Assembly: GCA_027717925.1 (NCBI GenBank)
Contig: JALLON010000129.1
Span: forward strand, 1 to 7,930
Length of the DNA: 7,930 nt
Origin: Acidobacteria bacterium AH-259-G07
GTDB taxonomy: Bacteria > Acidobacteriota > UBA6911 > RPQK01 > JADFOI01
Reading direction: 5' to 3'
Below are positions 1 to 6,315 of the stretch, in pieces. The notes under the pieces are model-generated. The model did not search any database and was not told the DNA's origin. It saw nothing but the letters and a program-made list of their open reading frames with translations. Numbering within the stretch: the stretch's first letter is position 1; each line of letters opens with the position of its first letter. The translations under genes and the position numbers were made by a program.

Positions 1-2
1 TC

Positions 3-335
3 TTCCGGGACAAGGACGGGAATCCATATACCCTCTCAGGCCGTAAAGATGTCGAGGACGATCCGGGATTTGACGCGTGGAGTGATACCACGACCCTCTT
101 CACACACATTTACAAGGAACATGTTGAACAAGCTGGCGAGCAGGATGCGGAAATCTACGCCTCCGGGATCCTGAAGATCTATATGCAGGATTTCCTAAAG
201 CAGCTGACTACCTTTCGTACGGAAGGCCCCACGCTCCACGATCGAATCGCGGCGCTGAACCGTTTTGGACAGTTCTTTTTCGGGAAGCTGTGGGATGTCT
301 ATGCCCGCCACTTCATGGAGTACGGGCCGTTTTAG
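3..335 (+). CDS. C-terminal part of a large unrecognised protein (left edge cut)
   Basis: The frame starting at base 3 is open from the left edge to a TAG at 333-335 and gives 110 residues. It reads as real protein: balanced composition and a long amphipathic stretch (roughly residues 45-75) rich in Gln, Leu and Phe. The end is aromatic, with the final residues RHFMEYGPF. Internal segments such as DPGFDAWSDTTTLFTHIY and GILKIYMQDFLKQLTTF remind me of the extra C-terminal region of long GMC-type oxidoreductases (cholesterol-oxidase-like). That is memory of a pattern, not an alignment, so no product is assigned. The next gene starts 10 nt downstream with its ribosome binding site overlapping this stop, so the two were an operon. 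No start codon, signal peptide or catalytic motif is visible in this part. Confidence 0.75.
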   Translation, partial: FRDKDGNPYTLSGRKDVEDDPGFDAWSDTTTLFTHIYKEHVEQAGEQDAEIYASGILKIYMQDFLKQLTTFRTEGPTLHDRIAALNRFGQFFFGKLWDVYARHFMEYGPF

Positions 336-340
336 GAGGA
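334..340 (+). promoter_or_regulatory. Strong Shine-Dalgarno AGGAGGA before the phosphoesterase start
   Basis: AGGAGGA lies five bases before the ATG at 346 and overlaps the TAG stop of the preceding gene. It fixes 346, not the upstream in-frame ATG at 265, as the true start, and shows that the two genes were translationally coupled. Confidence 0.8.
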
Positions 341-345
341 TTGGT

Positions 346-597
346 ATGCTGGTGATTATCAGTGATCTACATTTAACCGACGGAACTTCTGGAGAGACGA
401 TTCGGGCAGGTGCTTTTCGCGCGTTTCGCGAAAGGCTGCGCGATCTCGCCTATGACGCTTCATGGCGCGCTGATGGCAAGTACAAACCCATCAAGGAACT
501 TGATTTGGTTTACGAGAGAGAACTCATCCGGCATTTCGGCTGCCAATCGAGCTCAAGCCAGAGCCGAGTTCTGCGAGCGAGTCAACCGCGTGGCTAA
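346..597 (+). pseudogene. Metallophosphoesterase, N-terminal fragment only
   Basis: From the ATG at 346 the protein begins MLVIISDLHLTDG, the first metal-binding motif (D-x-H; D7 and H9) of calcineurin-like phosphoesterases. These enzymes use two metal ions to hydrolyse phosphoester bonds. About 55 residues fit the family, up to KELDLV near base 510, where the second metal motif (typically LLGDxxD) should follow directly. Instead the frame runs into unrelated residues (YERELIRHFGC...) and stops at 597. The GD, GNH and later GH motifs are all missing, so no active enzyme can be made. The break is abrupt, not a gradual decay, which suggests a deletion or recombination junction near 505-513. Another frame just after the junction (about 509-628, ending AKCTRGAQPID) also looks protein-like and could be the partner side of the join. 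Confidence 0.75.
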
Positions 598-891
598 ATG
601 CACCCGCGGGGCTCAACCCATTGATTAACGGGACCCAACCCTGACGAGCGGTTTCAGCTGCCCCCTTTCTGGAGCCGTGTCGTAATCTGGTATCGAAAGA
701 ACGATTTCCGGCGATCTCAAGGACTTGGTGGCCAGGGGCGTAGACCGGGTGAGATGACGGAATTACTCTGGGAGCCAGGCGCGTGGGTGGTATATTGGGG
801 ACGCGGGATGACTATCTCTATTCCCTTTGGCGAGACTGGCCTCGCAGCATATCTGGATGCATCGCGGCGAGGGTAAGGTGCTAAGAATTGA
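511..891. other. Gene-free stretch with short frames, no recognised gene
   Basis: Between the phosphoesterase break and the next relics all frames are short. Plus-strand frames ending at 628 and around 880 give locally protein-like pieces (for example LGTRDDYLYSLWRDWPRS at about 794-847), but none has a start with a ribosome binding site and none is recognisable. The open minus-strand frame across 717-1040 has implausible composition and no start signal. I read this as debris from more than one gene. I see no RNA gene or clear repeat here. Confidence 0.5.
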
Positions 892-908
892 GTGAGGTTT
901 GAAGAAGC

Positions 909-995
909 GCGGATTTTGGGTTTGTCCCTGATCGGGATGGGCAGCGCTTCCTGGCGGCGTATCTGCTTATCGAGACTTGTATACTTCAGAGTTAG
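909..995 (+). pseudogene. Short coding relic, unrecognised
   Basis: In the frame beginning GCG at 909 the DNA reads ADFGFVPDRDGQRFLAAY followed by LLIETCILQS and a TAG at 993-995. Composition and hydrophobic spacing look like genuine protein, unlike the overlapping frame that later becomes the DUF3800 fragment. There is no start codon with a ribosome binding site, and stops lie close upstream. It is at best the last 28 residues of a lost gene. Confidence 0.25.
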
Positions 996-1002
996 ACCCA
1001 CT

Positions 1003-1191
1003 GTGAACAACTTGGAGACGAACCCGACGCGGAGAATCATTGATGTCTTCCTCGATGAGGCTGGCTACACAGGGCCAGATCTCGTCAATCAACAGCAGCC
1101 TGTCTTCGTTCTGGCCAGCAGCGTTGTCGATGAGGCCGAGGCCATCTGGGACAGACCCCCAAGAAGAGAGGGAGGGACAACAAGGGCGTAA
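1003..1191 (+). pseudogene. DUF3800 family protein, truncated N-terminus
   Basis: Reading from a possible GTG at 1003, the protein reaches IIDVFLDEAGYTGPDL and then QPVFVLASSVV. This is the signature start of DUF3800: an Asp-Glu pair in a beta strand, a small Gly-rich turn, and the conserved FVLA strand. The Asp-Glu is thought to belong to an RNase H-like fold, and family members turn up often in accessory and defence regions, with biochemical role unsettled. Family proteins usually exceed 200 residues; here homology is lost near base 1145 and the frame ends at 1191 in low-complexity Arg/Gly-rich sequence. The true start is uncertain: GTG 1003 lacks a good ribosome binding site and the longer frame back to 892 begins with non-homologous residues. 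It is very unlikely to be functional. Confidence 0.65.
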
Positions 1192-1196
1192 GGCAT

Positions 1197-1505
1197 TTAA
1201 CTCACCCTCGTGACCGCTCGCTCCTGCTCTTCCAAGTAGGCTTTAAACAGGATGTTGACGTCTTTCCAAAACCTCTTCCATTTGAGCGGGTCTCTCTGCT
1301 GCTCTCGGTATCGCCTGAACATCAACTTGGTAGCCATGCCAAAAGCGATTCTCTTGTCTCTCAACTCTTGGTCCAAGTCTAAAACCGCGACATAGAGCCC
1401 GGATCGCTCATGCCCGGCCCACCGGCTTAGAGGAACCGGCACCTCAAGAATTGGTCGGTGCGCCAAAGTTAAGGTGGAATCCTGCCCTTGAAAAAGGGAG
1501 AGCTT
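1197..1505 (-). pseudogene. Unrecognised C-terminal fragment within a chimaeric frame
   Basis: This is the last part of a long minus-strand open frame (1928 to 1197) whose first two thirds are transposase and recombinase debris. The recognisable new piece starts about AHRPILEVPVPLSRWAG (near 1480) and runs to the TAA at 1197-1199. It is charged and helical, with segments such as GLYVAVLDLDQELRDKRIAF and WKRFWKDVNILFKAYLEEQE. It looks like the C-terminal end of a real protein, but I do not recognise the family. It has no start of its own. Its stop lies 6 bases from the stop of the DUF3800 relic on the other strand, so the two fragments are tail to tail. Confidence 0.45.
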
Positions 1506-1650
1506 CGTCACCGACTTTCCACTGGTGGCCTCCAGTTGGTAGACCTCTTTGAGGTCCCAGCCGCCGGACTGCGCGTACAGTCGGGCTCGCTTCTCGTGGC
1601 CCTCGGGCCTAGTCCTCGGTGGAGACCCAAATCCGGATGCCGACCTTTTT
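1506..1650 (-). pseudogene. Large serine recombinase, decayed N-terminal fragment
   Basis: One minus-strand frame gives GIRIWVSTED and then TAG at 1609-1611. R-x-S-T-E-D-Q is the conserved start of serine recombinase catalytic domains, with the Ser as nucleophile, so the TAG probably replaces the expected Gln codon (CAG). Immediately after, homology resumes in a different frame as EGHEKRARLYAQSGGWDLKE and LEATSGKSV, the typical next segment of phage- and ICE-type large serine integrases. The gene piece therefore carries a nonsense codon and a deletion or frameshift within about 50 bases, and ends after roughly 45 residues. The rest of the catalytic domain and the DNA-binding domains are absent. 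It is a dead remnant of an integrated element. Confidence 0.6.
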
Positions 1651-1681
1651 GCCTTCGCTCCGGCTTCTTTTGAGACTTTTC

Positions 1682-1915
1682 GGTTCAGCCAGGAACTGTT
1701 GGTGGGCGTCCAGTGCAGTTGGATTCGACTGCTGTGCCGGGCCACAAATTGGGGGACCGGCGGAGCCTTGTGGGCGCTTAGGTTGTCCAGGATCAGATGA
1801 ATGCGCCCTTGGGGCCACTCCCGCAGCACGACCTCCCGCAGAAACGCGCGGCAGTGCTCGCTCGTCTTGCTGGGCGCCGAACGGCCCGCGGCCCGACCAC
1901 GGTAGGAGGGATACC
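1682..1915 (-). mobile_element. IS630-type transposase, C-terminal fragment
   Basis: The minus-strand frame opening at 1928 contains SEHCRAFLREVV, then HLILDNLSAHKAP and HWTPTNSSWLN. These are hallmarks of the DDE domain of IS630-family transposases: the second catalytic Asp in the LDN-x-x-x-H segment, and the TPxxSSWLN block that precedes the final catalytic Glu. After WLN-R the expected I-E-x-x-F continuation is missing and the sequence switches to other debris, so the last catalytic residue is lost. The N-terminal helix-turn-helix domain and first Asp are also absent. About 75 residues remain of a protein usually above 300. The fragment abuts the helicase stop codon at 1925, but no terminal inverted repeat or target duplication can be seen at either side. 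Confidence 0.7.
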
Positions 1916-1924
1916 TGGCCACCA

Positions 1925-3601
1925 TCAACAGCCATCGAGCAGTTGGATCTCGTAGGAGTATCCCTGCTCGGTGAGGAATAGCTTGCGGTGATGTGCGAAC
2001 TCCTCTTCGCGTGTCTCCTGAGAGACCAGTGTGAAGAAGTGCGCTGTGCGTCCGTCCTGCTTGGGCCTCAGAATGCGGCCTAGGCGCTGGGCCTCTTCCT
2101 GCCTGGAACCGAACGTGCCGGATACCTGGATCAAGACATCGGCGTTGGGCAGATCTATGGCGAAGTTCCCGACTTTCGAGAGCACGAGACAGTGCAGCTC
2201 TCCTCGGCGAAAGGAATCGTAGATACGATCCCGTTCGCGCTGGACGGTTTGGCCAGTGATGAGAGGCGCGCCTATCTCTTTCGCGATGGCTTCGACCTGG
2301 GTGAGGTACCCGCCCAGAACAAGAATGCGGCCGTCCGAAAATCGATTGAGCAAGTCACGGAGATGAAGCATCTTCGCCGGGTTCTCGGACGCGATGCGGA
2401 ACTGTGCCCGCCGGTCTGCAAGGGCATACTCCATTCGAAGCTCGGCGCCCATCGGCACGCGCACCTCCACACATGTGGAAGTCGCGATCCAGGCCTGCCG
2501 TTCCAGATCCTTCCATGGCATGTCAAAACGCTTGGGGCCGATGAGCGCGAACACGTCTCCCTCCCGGCCGTCCTCGCGGACCAGCGTCGCGGTGAGACCC
2601 AATCTCCGGCGAGCTTGTAGGTCCGCCGTGGCTCTGAAGACCGGCGCCGGCAACAGGTGCACCTCGTCGTAGATGATGAGCCCCCAAGATCGCGCCCTGA
2701 ATAGCTCGAGGTGGGGGAACTCGCTCGCTCTATCTGCCCGCCAGGTGAGGATCTGGTAGGTGGTCAGTGTTACAGGACCGGTGTTCTTCTGCTCGCCGGT
2801 GTATTCTGCGATGTCATCCGCCCTGAGTGTCGTCTTGTCGAGTAGCTCGCGGCGCCACTGCTTCACGGCCGTCAAGCTGGTGCTCAGTACCAGCGTAGTC
2901 TGTCCGATCATCTCCATCGCTGCGATTCCCACGATGGTCTTGCCGGCACCACAAGGAAGCACCACTACCCCGCTTCCACCGCGCTCGGACCCGGCGATGT
3001 AGAATGATTCCGTGGCCTGCCGCTGATAGTCACGAACCCGAAACGAGGCGCCCGAGGCGGTGGTCATTCGCAGGTCGAGCGCGAGGGGTTCTCCGGCCAC
3101 GTAGCCGGCAACATCCTCTGCGGGGAATCCGGCGCCAACCAGCGTCTGCTTGAGGATTCCTCGTGTGGCCGGATCGAGGCGAAAACTTGTTCCGTTGATG
3201 CGGTCGGTCAGGTACCGGCCCACGTCTCTATCCCGTGCGAGACGCTCGGCGGTCGCCTCATCGTGACAAGTGCAACGCAGTGCTTCGCCATCACGGGAGA
3301 GGACCACGCGCCCATAGCGTGCCGCCAGGTCTGTGACTTCCCGTTCGATGTTGGGCGGGACACCGTAGCGAGAGTGCTGGCGAAGGGCCTCTACCATTTG
3401 CTGCGCGGTAACGCCGGTCGCGCGGGCATTCCAGATAGACAACGGTGTCAGCCGGTAGGTGTGCAGGTGCTCCGGACTCTTGATGAGCTCGGCAAACGGC
3501 GCGAGAGCGATACGGGCTTCCTCAGCTCCTGGCGAGTGTACGTCCAGAAGCACCGTGGCATCGCTCTGGACAATGAGTGCGTTTTCGGCGGATGTTGCCA
3601 T
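1925..3601 (-). CDS. xpb: XPB/ERCC3-family DNA helicase
   Basis: This 558-residue superfamily 2 helicase uses ATP to unwind or translocate along duplex DNA. All core motifs are present: Walker A PCGAGKT at 216-222, the DEVH box at 312-315, GLTAT at 335-339, and the arginine-finger motif Q-R-L-G-R-I-L-R at 505-512. The R-E-D motif at 342-344, characteristic of XPB and tied to its DNA unwinding, is also present. Residues 8 to about 160 form the N-terminal accessory domain typical of bacterial XPB (Helicase_C_3-like). Length matches the bacterial family (Rv0861c is about 540 residues). The ATG at 3601 follows the partner gene's TAG by 3 nt, and a weak TAGGA overlaps that stop, so expression depends on coupled translation. 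The C-terminus (EQGYSYEIQLLDGC) looks natural although transposase debris begins right behind it. In eukaryotes XPB acts in nucleotide excision repair; the bacterial role is less clear. Confidence 0.95.
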   Translation of the reverse strand: MATSAENALIVQSDATVLLDVHSPGAEEARIALAPFAELIKSPEHLHTYRLTPLSIWNARATGVTAQQMVEALRQHSRYGVPPNIEREVTDLAARYGRVVLSRDGEALRCTCHDEATAERLARDRDVGRYLTDRINGTSFRLDPATRGILKQTLVGAGFPAEDVAGYVAGEPLALDLRMTTASGASFRVRDYQRQATESFYIAGSERGGSGVVVLPCGAGKTIVGIAAMEMIGQTTLVLSTSLTAVKQWRRELLDKTTLRADDIAEYTGEQKNTGPVTLTTYQILTWRADRASEFPHLELFRARSWGLIIYDEVHLLPAPVFRATADLQARRRLGLTATLVREDGREGDVFALIGPKRFDMPWKDLERQAWIATSTCVEVRVPMGAELRMEYALADRRAQFRIASENPAKMLHLRDLLNRFSDGRILVLGGYLTQVEAIAKEIGAPLITGQTVQRERDRIYDSFRRGELHCLVLSKVGNFAIDLPNADVLIQVSGTFGSRQEEAQRLGRILRPKQDGRTAHFFTLVSQETREEEFAHHRKLFLTEQGYSYEIQLLDGC

Positions 3602-3604
3602 GTC

Positions 3605-5515
3605 CTACGCCTCGGAAGGCCGGGCGTCAGAACCTTTGGCTCGTTTCGCCCGGCGAGGCTTCGGCGTTAACGGCTCGCCTGCGGACAAGGGATAACCGAC
3701 GTCTCGCAGACGACGCCGGAAGGCCGATTCCGAGGAGGCTGGTACAACTAGGTGCCGTTCTCCCGCCCGCATGCAGTATTTCCGTGTTCTCGAATCGTTG
3801 GCGATGAAGGCGGCCAGCGAAGGCTCGTCACACTCGACGAGACGAGCCATTCCTTGGTCGTGGATGCGAGCGCAGCGGTTGGCCGAATCCTTGAGCAGTC
3901 GGATAACTGTGTCCGGGAGCGGCGCGCCACTTCGCGCTTCCAGAAATTCCTGGACCTCAGCCACCGACCGACCTTGATCCACAGCAGACAGGAGCTTGCT
4001 CGCGTCGAGCTTCCACACAACGTCCGAGACACTCACGCCGTAGGCGTCCAGTGCGAGGCGATCCCCTTGCTCAAGGCCTTCGCCAATTCCGGCGATCTCG
4101 AGGTTTGAGAGAACCCTCAGAACCGGCTTCACTTCTATCGGAGCGGGCGTGTAGGCGGACTCCATGCCCAGGCAGTATGCGCCCAAGGCATTGATGCGGA
4201 AAAACATGAGCCCGTCGTAGCGGCTGAAGTACGGGAGATCGTCAGTTCCCCATATGCTGAGGTAGTCTCGTCGGGCTCCTTCGGGAGGTATGAATGCGAC
4301 GTCGACCAAACCGAGCGTCGCGGCGTATTCCAAGAGCAGGCAAAGAAGGTACCGTTCATCGAGGATCCGCTCACCGTTGTCGTAGCCAAGCGAGCCGTAC
4401 TGCAGCTCGCCGATGTACAGGTTCCAGGCGTTTCGCGTCACGGCGAAGCCACCCTTCGAGGCCCGGATGAACCTGAAGAACTCCTCGGTGGCGATCCAGC
4501 GTTGCTCTGGGCATCCGCCCAGTGTGGCCGAGACTGCGTCACGCCGCGAGGCGACGGCCGTGAGGCCTCGCTTGCCTTTGCCGGTTTGTCCCTTGAGGCA
4601 ATCGATCCGCGATAGCTCGTCGAGAATCGTCGTGTCGGTCCACTTGGCCCATAGCCTGCGGATCGTGTCTGCCGCGGGTTCGGACAGAGCTTTCCGCCCG
4701 GCTTTGGTCAGCCGTAGACGCCTTCCCGAAAGCTGGGCGAGTTTGCCGGCCTGAACGATCAGGGGCCAGGCAAAGGAACGGATGGGCCCTGCATTCCTGT
4801 CGCAGTACCTGTCCGTCGGGGGTTCGTACGGATAGAAATCGCCGTCTTCTAGGATCGCGGTGATCGCCTTTATTGTCGCCGTGGTTGGCTTTCGAGTCTT
4901 ATCACTCACGGCGACCTTTCCCGCGTCAACGAGACGAAGGATGGAACGGAGTTCCCGCTGCGCCGGCCGCTCCGACTCGCGCAACGTCAGGGGGACCGCC
5001 TCCGTACCCTTCTCCGTTTTCCTGGTCTTTCCGTTCCAGTGTTCATAGGGTCGATCGTATGCGGCTGGAAGTTGATCCAACGACTTCACCTTTGCTTTGG
5101 CAGGACGTGGAACGAATGCCTTGAGCCTCTTCTTGAGATCAGCGGGCATGACGCCGTTTCCATAGAAGAAGAATCGCAATGGTGTGGGCTTCTCATTCCG
5201 GCGGTAGCCATTGATGGAGCCCCAAGCTGGGTCGCGTCCATATTTGGAGCGGAAGCAGTCGGCAGAAAACGTCGTTCCTCCAGAGTGCACCACCTCGGCC
5301 ACGGCGGCTCGCTGTAATTGGTCGAGGCTCTGCCACACGGTGCGAAGCCGATCGCCTTCCAGATGCCCCACAATGAGCTCAACGAGCTCTGCTTTGCGGG
5401 TCGGTGCGCGAGATCCTGTGAGCAGTACGAGCTTCTTGAGCTCGTCCACATTCCTGTACTCCGAAAGGGCCGTGGCCAGAGTGGGAATCCAATTATCGAC
5501 ATGATGTCGCTTCAT
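3605..5515 (-). CDS. Helicase-associated protein, partner of the XPB helicase
   Basis: This 636-residue protein sits directly upstream of the helicase, like Rv0862c upstream of Rv0861c in M. tuberculosis. Residues 22-52 (DELKKLVLLTGSR, then TRKAELVELIVGHL) resemble a small SAP-like helix-turn-helix DNA-binding unit. The middle (about 55-440) is mixed helical sequence with several possible winged-helix stretches and no enzymatic motif that I can see. Residues about 460-608 match the Helicase_C_3 accessory module: a strand-rich start (VLRVLSNLEIAG), a helix pair (SAVDQGRSVAEVQEFLEARS) and the APLPDTVIRLL segment, then a VVPASSESAFRRRLRDVGY end. The tail is basic (KPRRAKRAKG). The start is secured by GGAGG at 5520-5524 and by the ATGA overlap with the upstream gene. 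It probably binds DNA or the helicase and directs its action; that role is inferred from context. The gene is intact. Confidence 0.85.
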   Translation of the reverse strand: MKRHHVDNWIPTLATALSEYRNVDELKKLVLLTGSRAPTRKAELVELIVGHLEGDRLRTVWQSLDQLQRAAVAEVVHSGGTTFSADCFRSKYGRDPAWGSINGYRRNEKPTPLRFFFYGNGVMPADLKKRLKAFVPRPAKAKVKSLDQLPAAYDRPYEHWNGKTRKTEKGTEAVPLTLRESERPAQRELRSILRLVDAGKVAVSDKTRKPTTATIKAITAILEDGDFYPYEPPTDRYCDRNAGPIRSFAWPLIVQAGKLAQLSGRRLRLTKAGRKALSEPAADTIRRLWAKWTDTTILDELSRIDCLKGQTGKGKRGLTAVASRRDAVSATLGGCPEQRWIATEEFFRFIRASKGGFAVTRNAWNLYIGELQYGSLGYDNGERILDERYLLCLLLEYAATLGLVDVAFIPPEGARRDYLSIWGTDDLPYFSRYDGLMFFRINALGAYCLGMESAYTPAPIEVKPVLRVLSNLEIAGIGEGLEQGDRLALDAYGVSVSDVVWKLDASKLLSAVDQGRSVAEVQEFLEARSGAPLPDTVIRLLKDSANRCARIHDQGMARLVECDEPSLAAFIANDSRTRKYCMRAGERHLVVPASSESAFRRRLRDVGYPLSAGEPLTPKPRRAKRAKGSDARPSEA

Positions 5516-6190
5516 TCGTCCTCCGATTGTCTCGATGGCCAGCGTGCCTTCGCACGCTCCAGGAAGGTCGGTTCGACACGCTTAGGAGCGTCGGACACGA
5601 TCTCCTCGAATCCGGCCATGAATCCTTTCTTGCAAGAGTGCCGCTCGCGACCATCGACGACGGCTTTCCAGTCGTCTTCGAGCCCAGCCTTCGCGTCGAA
5701 TCTCTTGGCGCGCTCGATGTTGTCGAGAGCTGGTAGTACTTGCTCTTGCCGACATTAACGATCCGCATGCGGAGCGCCCGGTACACTCTGGCCGCCAGGC
5801 CGGGATGGGACCGTTCGAGCTTGCGCGCCAAGGGCTCGGTCTTGTAGTGGCTAAATCCTCCAGCTCTTCGTCCGTGGCCTCCATGGCCTTCTCATGCCAG
5901 GCCTTCTTCCCCTTGGCGGGCACATAGCGCATCAGCTCCTTGTATGTGAACGTGCTCGGATGCTCCCGAAACTCGGCCCAGGCAGATTCGAGCGCATCCT
6001 CAGCTCGGCCGAGCTGGGCCAGAAGATCCCGCTTCATTTCAGGAAGCTCGTGATCGGCAAACGAACTCCTGCGATCCGACCGCGCGACCTCCAGTCCGCG
6101 TTCGACCCAGGCGAAGGTGCCATCGAGGTGCCCCCGAGACTCCATGGTCTGTTCGAGTGGATCGATGTGCTTGTGCTTTCTCGCACTCAC
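5512..6190 (-). pseudogene. SWIM-protein-like helical-repeat protein, two frameshifts
   Basis: The gene opens at GTG 6190 behind GGAAGGAG and ends in a TGA at 5512 that overlaps the next start. Protein homology moves through three frames. The first runs from the start through AWHEKAMEATDEELEDLAT; the second holds EPLARKLERSHPGLAARVY to GKSKYYQ; the third holds LDNIERAKRF, WKAVV and RERHSCKKGFMAGFEEIV to the end. Each switch fits loss of one base, near 5842-5850 and 5726-5732. The joined product is about 226 residues of TPR-like helices. It resembles the C-terminal region of bacterial SWIM zinc-finger proteins, including the closing RxRH-x-x-K-x-x-FM block, but the zinc-binding SWIM motif itself is absent. 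Perfect preservation of both ends suggests a recent break or sequencing errors, not old decay. An in-frame TGA at 6203 separates it from the acidic tail upstream, so a longer original protein cannot be excluded. Confidence 0.75.
5520..5524 (-). promoter_or_regulatory. Shine-Dalgarno GGAGG for the helicase-associated gene
   Basis: Read on the minus strand, GGAGG stands four bases before the ATG at 5515. It lies inside the last codons of the upstream gene, whose TGA (5512-5514) overlaps this start as ATGA. Together they fix the start codon and indicate translational coupling. Confidence 0.75.
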
Positions 6191-6194
6191 GATA

Positions 6195-6202
6195 CTCCTT
6201 CC
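6195..6202 (-). promoter_or_regulatory. Shine-Dalgarno GGAAGGAG before GTG 6190
   Basis: On the minus strand GGAAGGAG directly follows the TGA stop at 6203-6205 and stands four bases before GTG 6190. It supports GTG as a genuine start, and not as an internal Val codon of a longer SWIM protein interrupted by the TGA. Confidence 0.6.
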
Positions 6203-6315
6203 TCAGTGGACGAACTTGTTGTCCTCCTCTCCCTCGTCATCGAACTCGTCGTCAGCGGATCCTGGAGGACCAATCCCCAGGTTCGGGATCTAGTCTTACA
6301 CGATCTGTGTGACGC
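6203..6315 (-). pseudogene. Acidic C-terminal tail of a lost upstream operon gene
   Basis: Just before the SWIM-like gene, the minus strand encodes a strongly acidic end, SADDEFDDEGEEDNKFVH followed by TGA at 6203. That frame closes at a TAG (6290-6292), but coding character continues in another frame as RHTDRVRLDPEPGDWSSRI back to about 6312. This suggests a third frameshift, between about 6255 and 6270. The coding signal ends exactly where a TGTCA end of a possible IS remnant begins at 6316. I infer that the gene once continued upstream and was cut off by that insertion or by a later deletion. Acidic tails like this are common in proteins that work with nucleic-acid enzymes, but the family is not recognisable from so little. 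Confidence 0.45.

Noticed and set aside
717..1040. Minus-strand open frame of 107 codons
   Set aside because: No ribosome binding site, Pro/Arg/Ser-rich composition, and better coding signal on the plus strand in parts of the same stretch.
1197..1928. A complete IS630 transposase gene
   Set aside because: Only the second Asp region and the TPxxSSWLN block remain; the N-terminus and the final catalytic Glu are missing and the rest is other debris.
2192..2620. Plus-strand open frame of 142 codons inside the helicase
   Set aside because: Pure antisense of conserved XPB motifs; no start signal.
1925..6190. A DISARM-, BREX- or Zorya-type defence operon
   Set aside because: No DUF1998, phospholipase D, methyltransferase, PglZ or ZorA/B-like gene is present; the helicase is clearly XPB-type with an RED motif.
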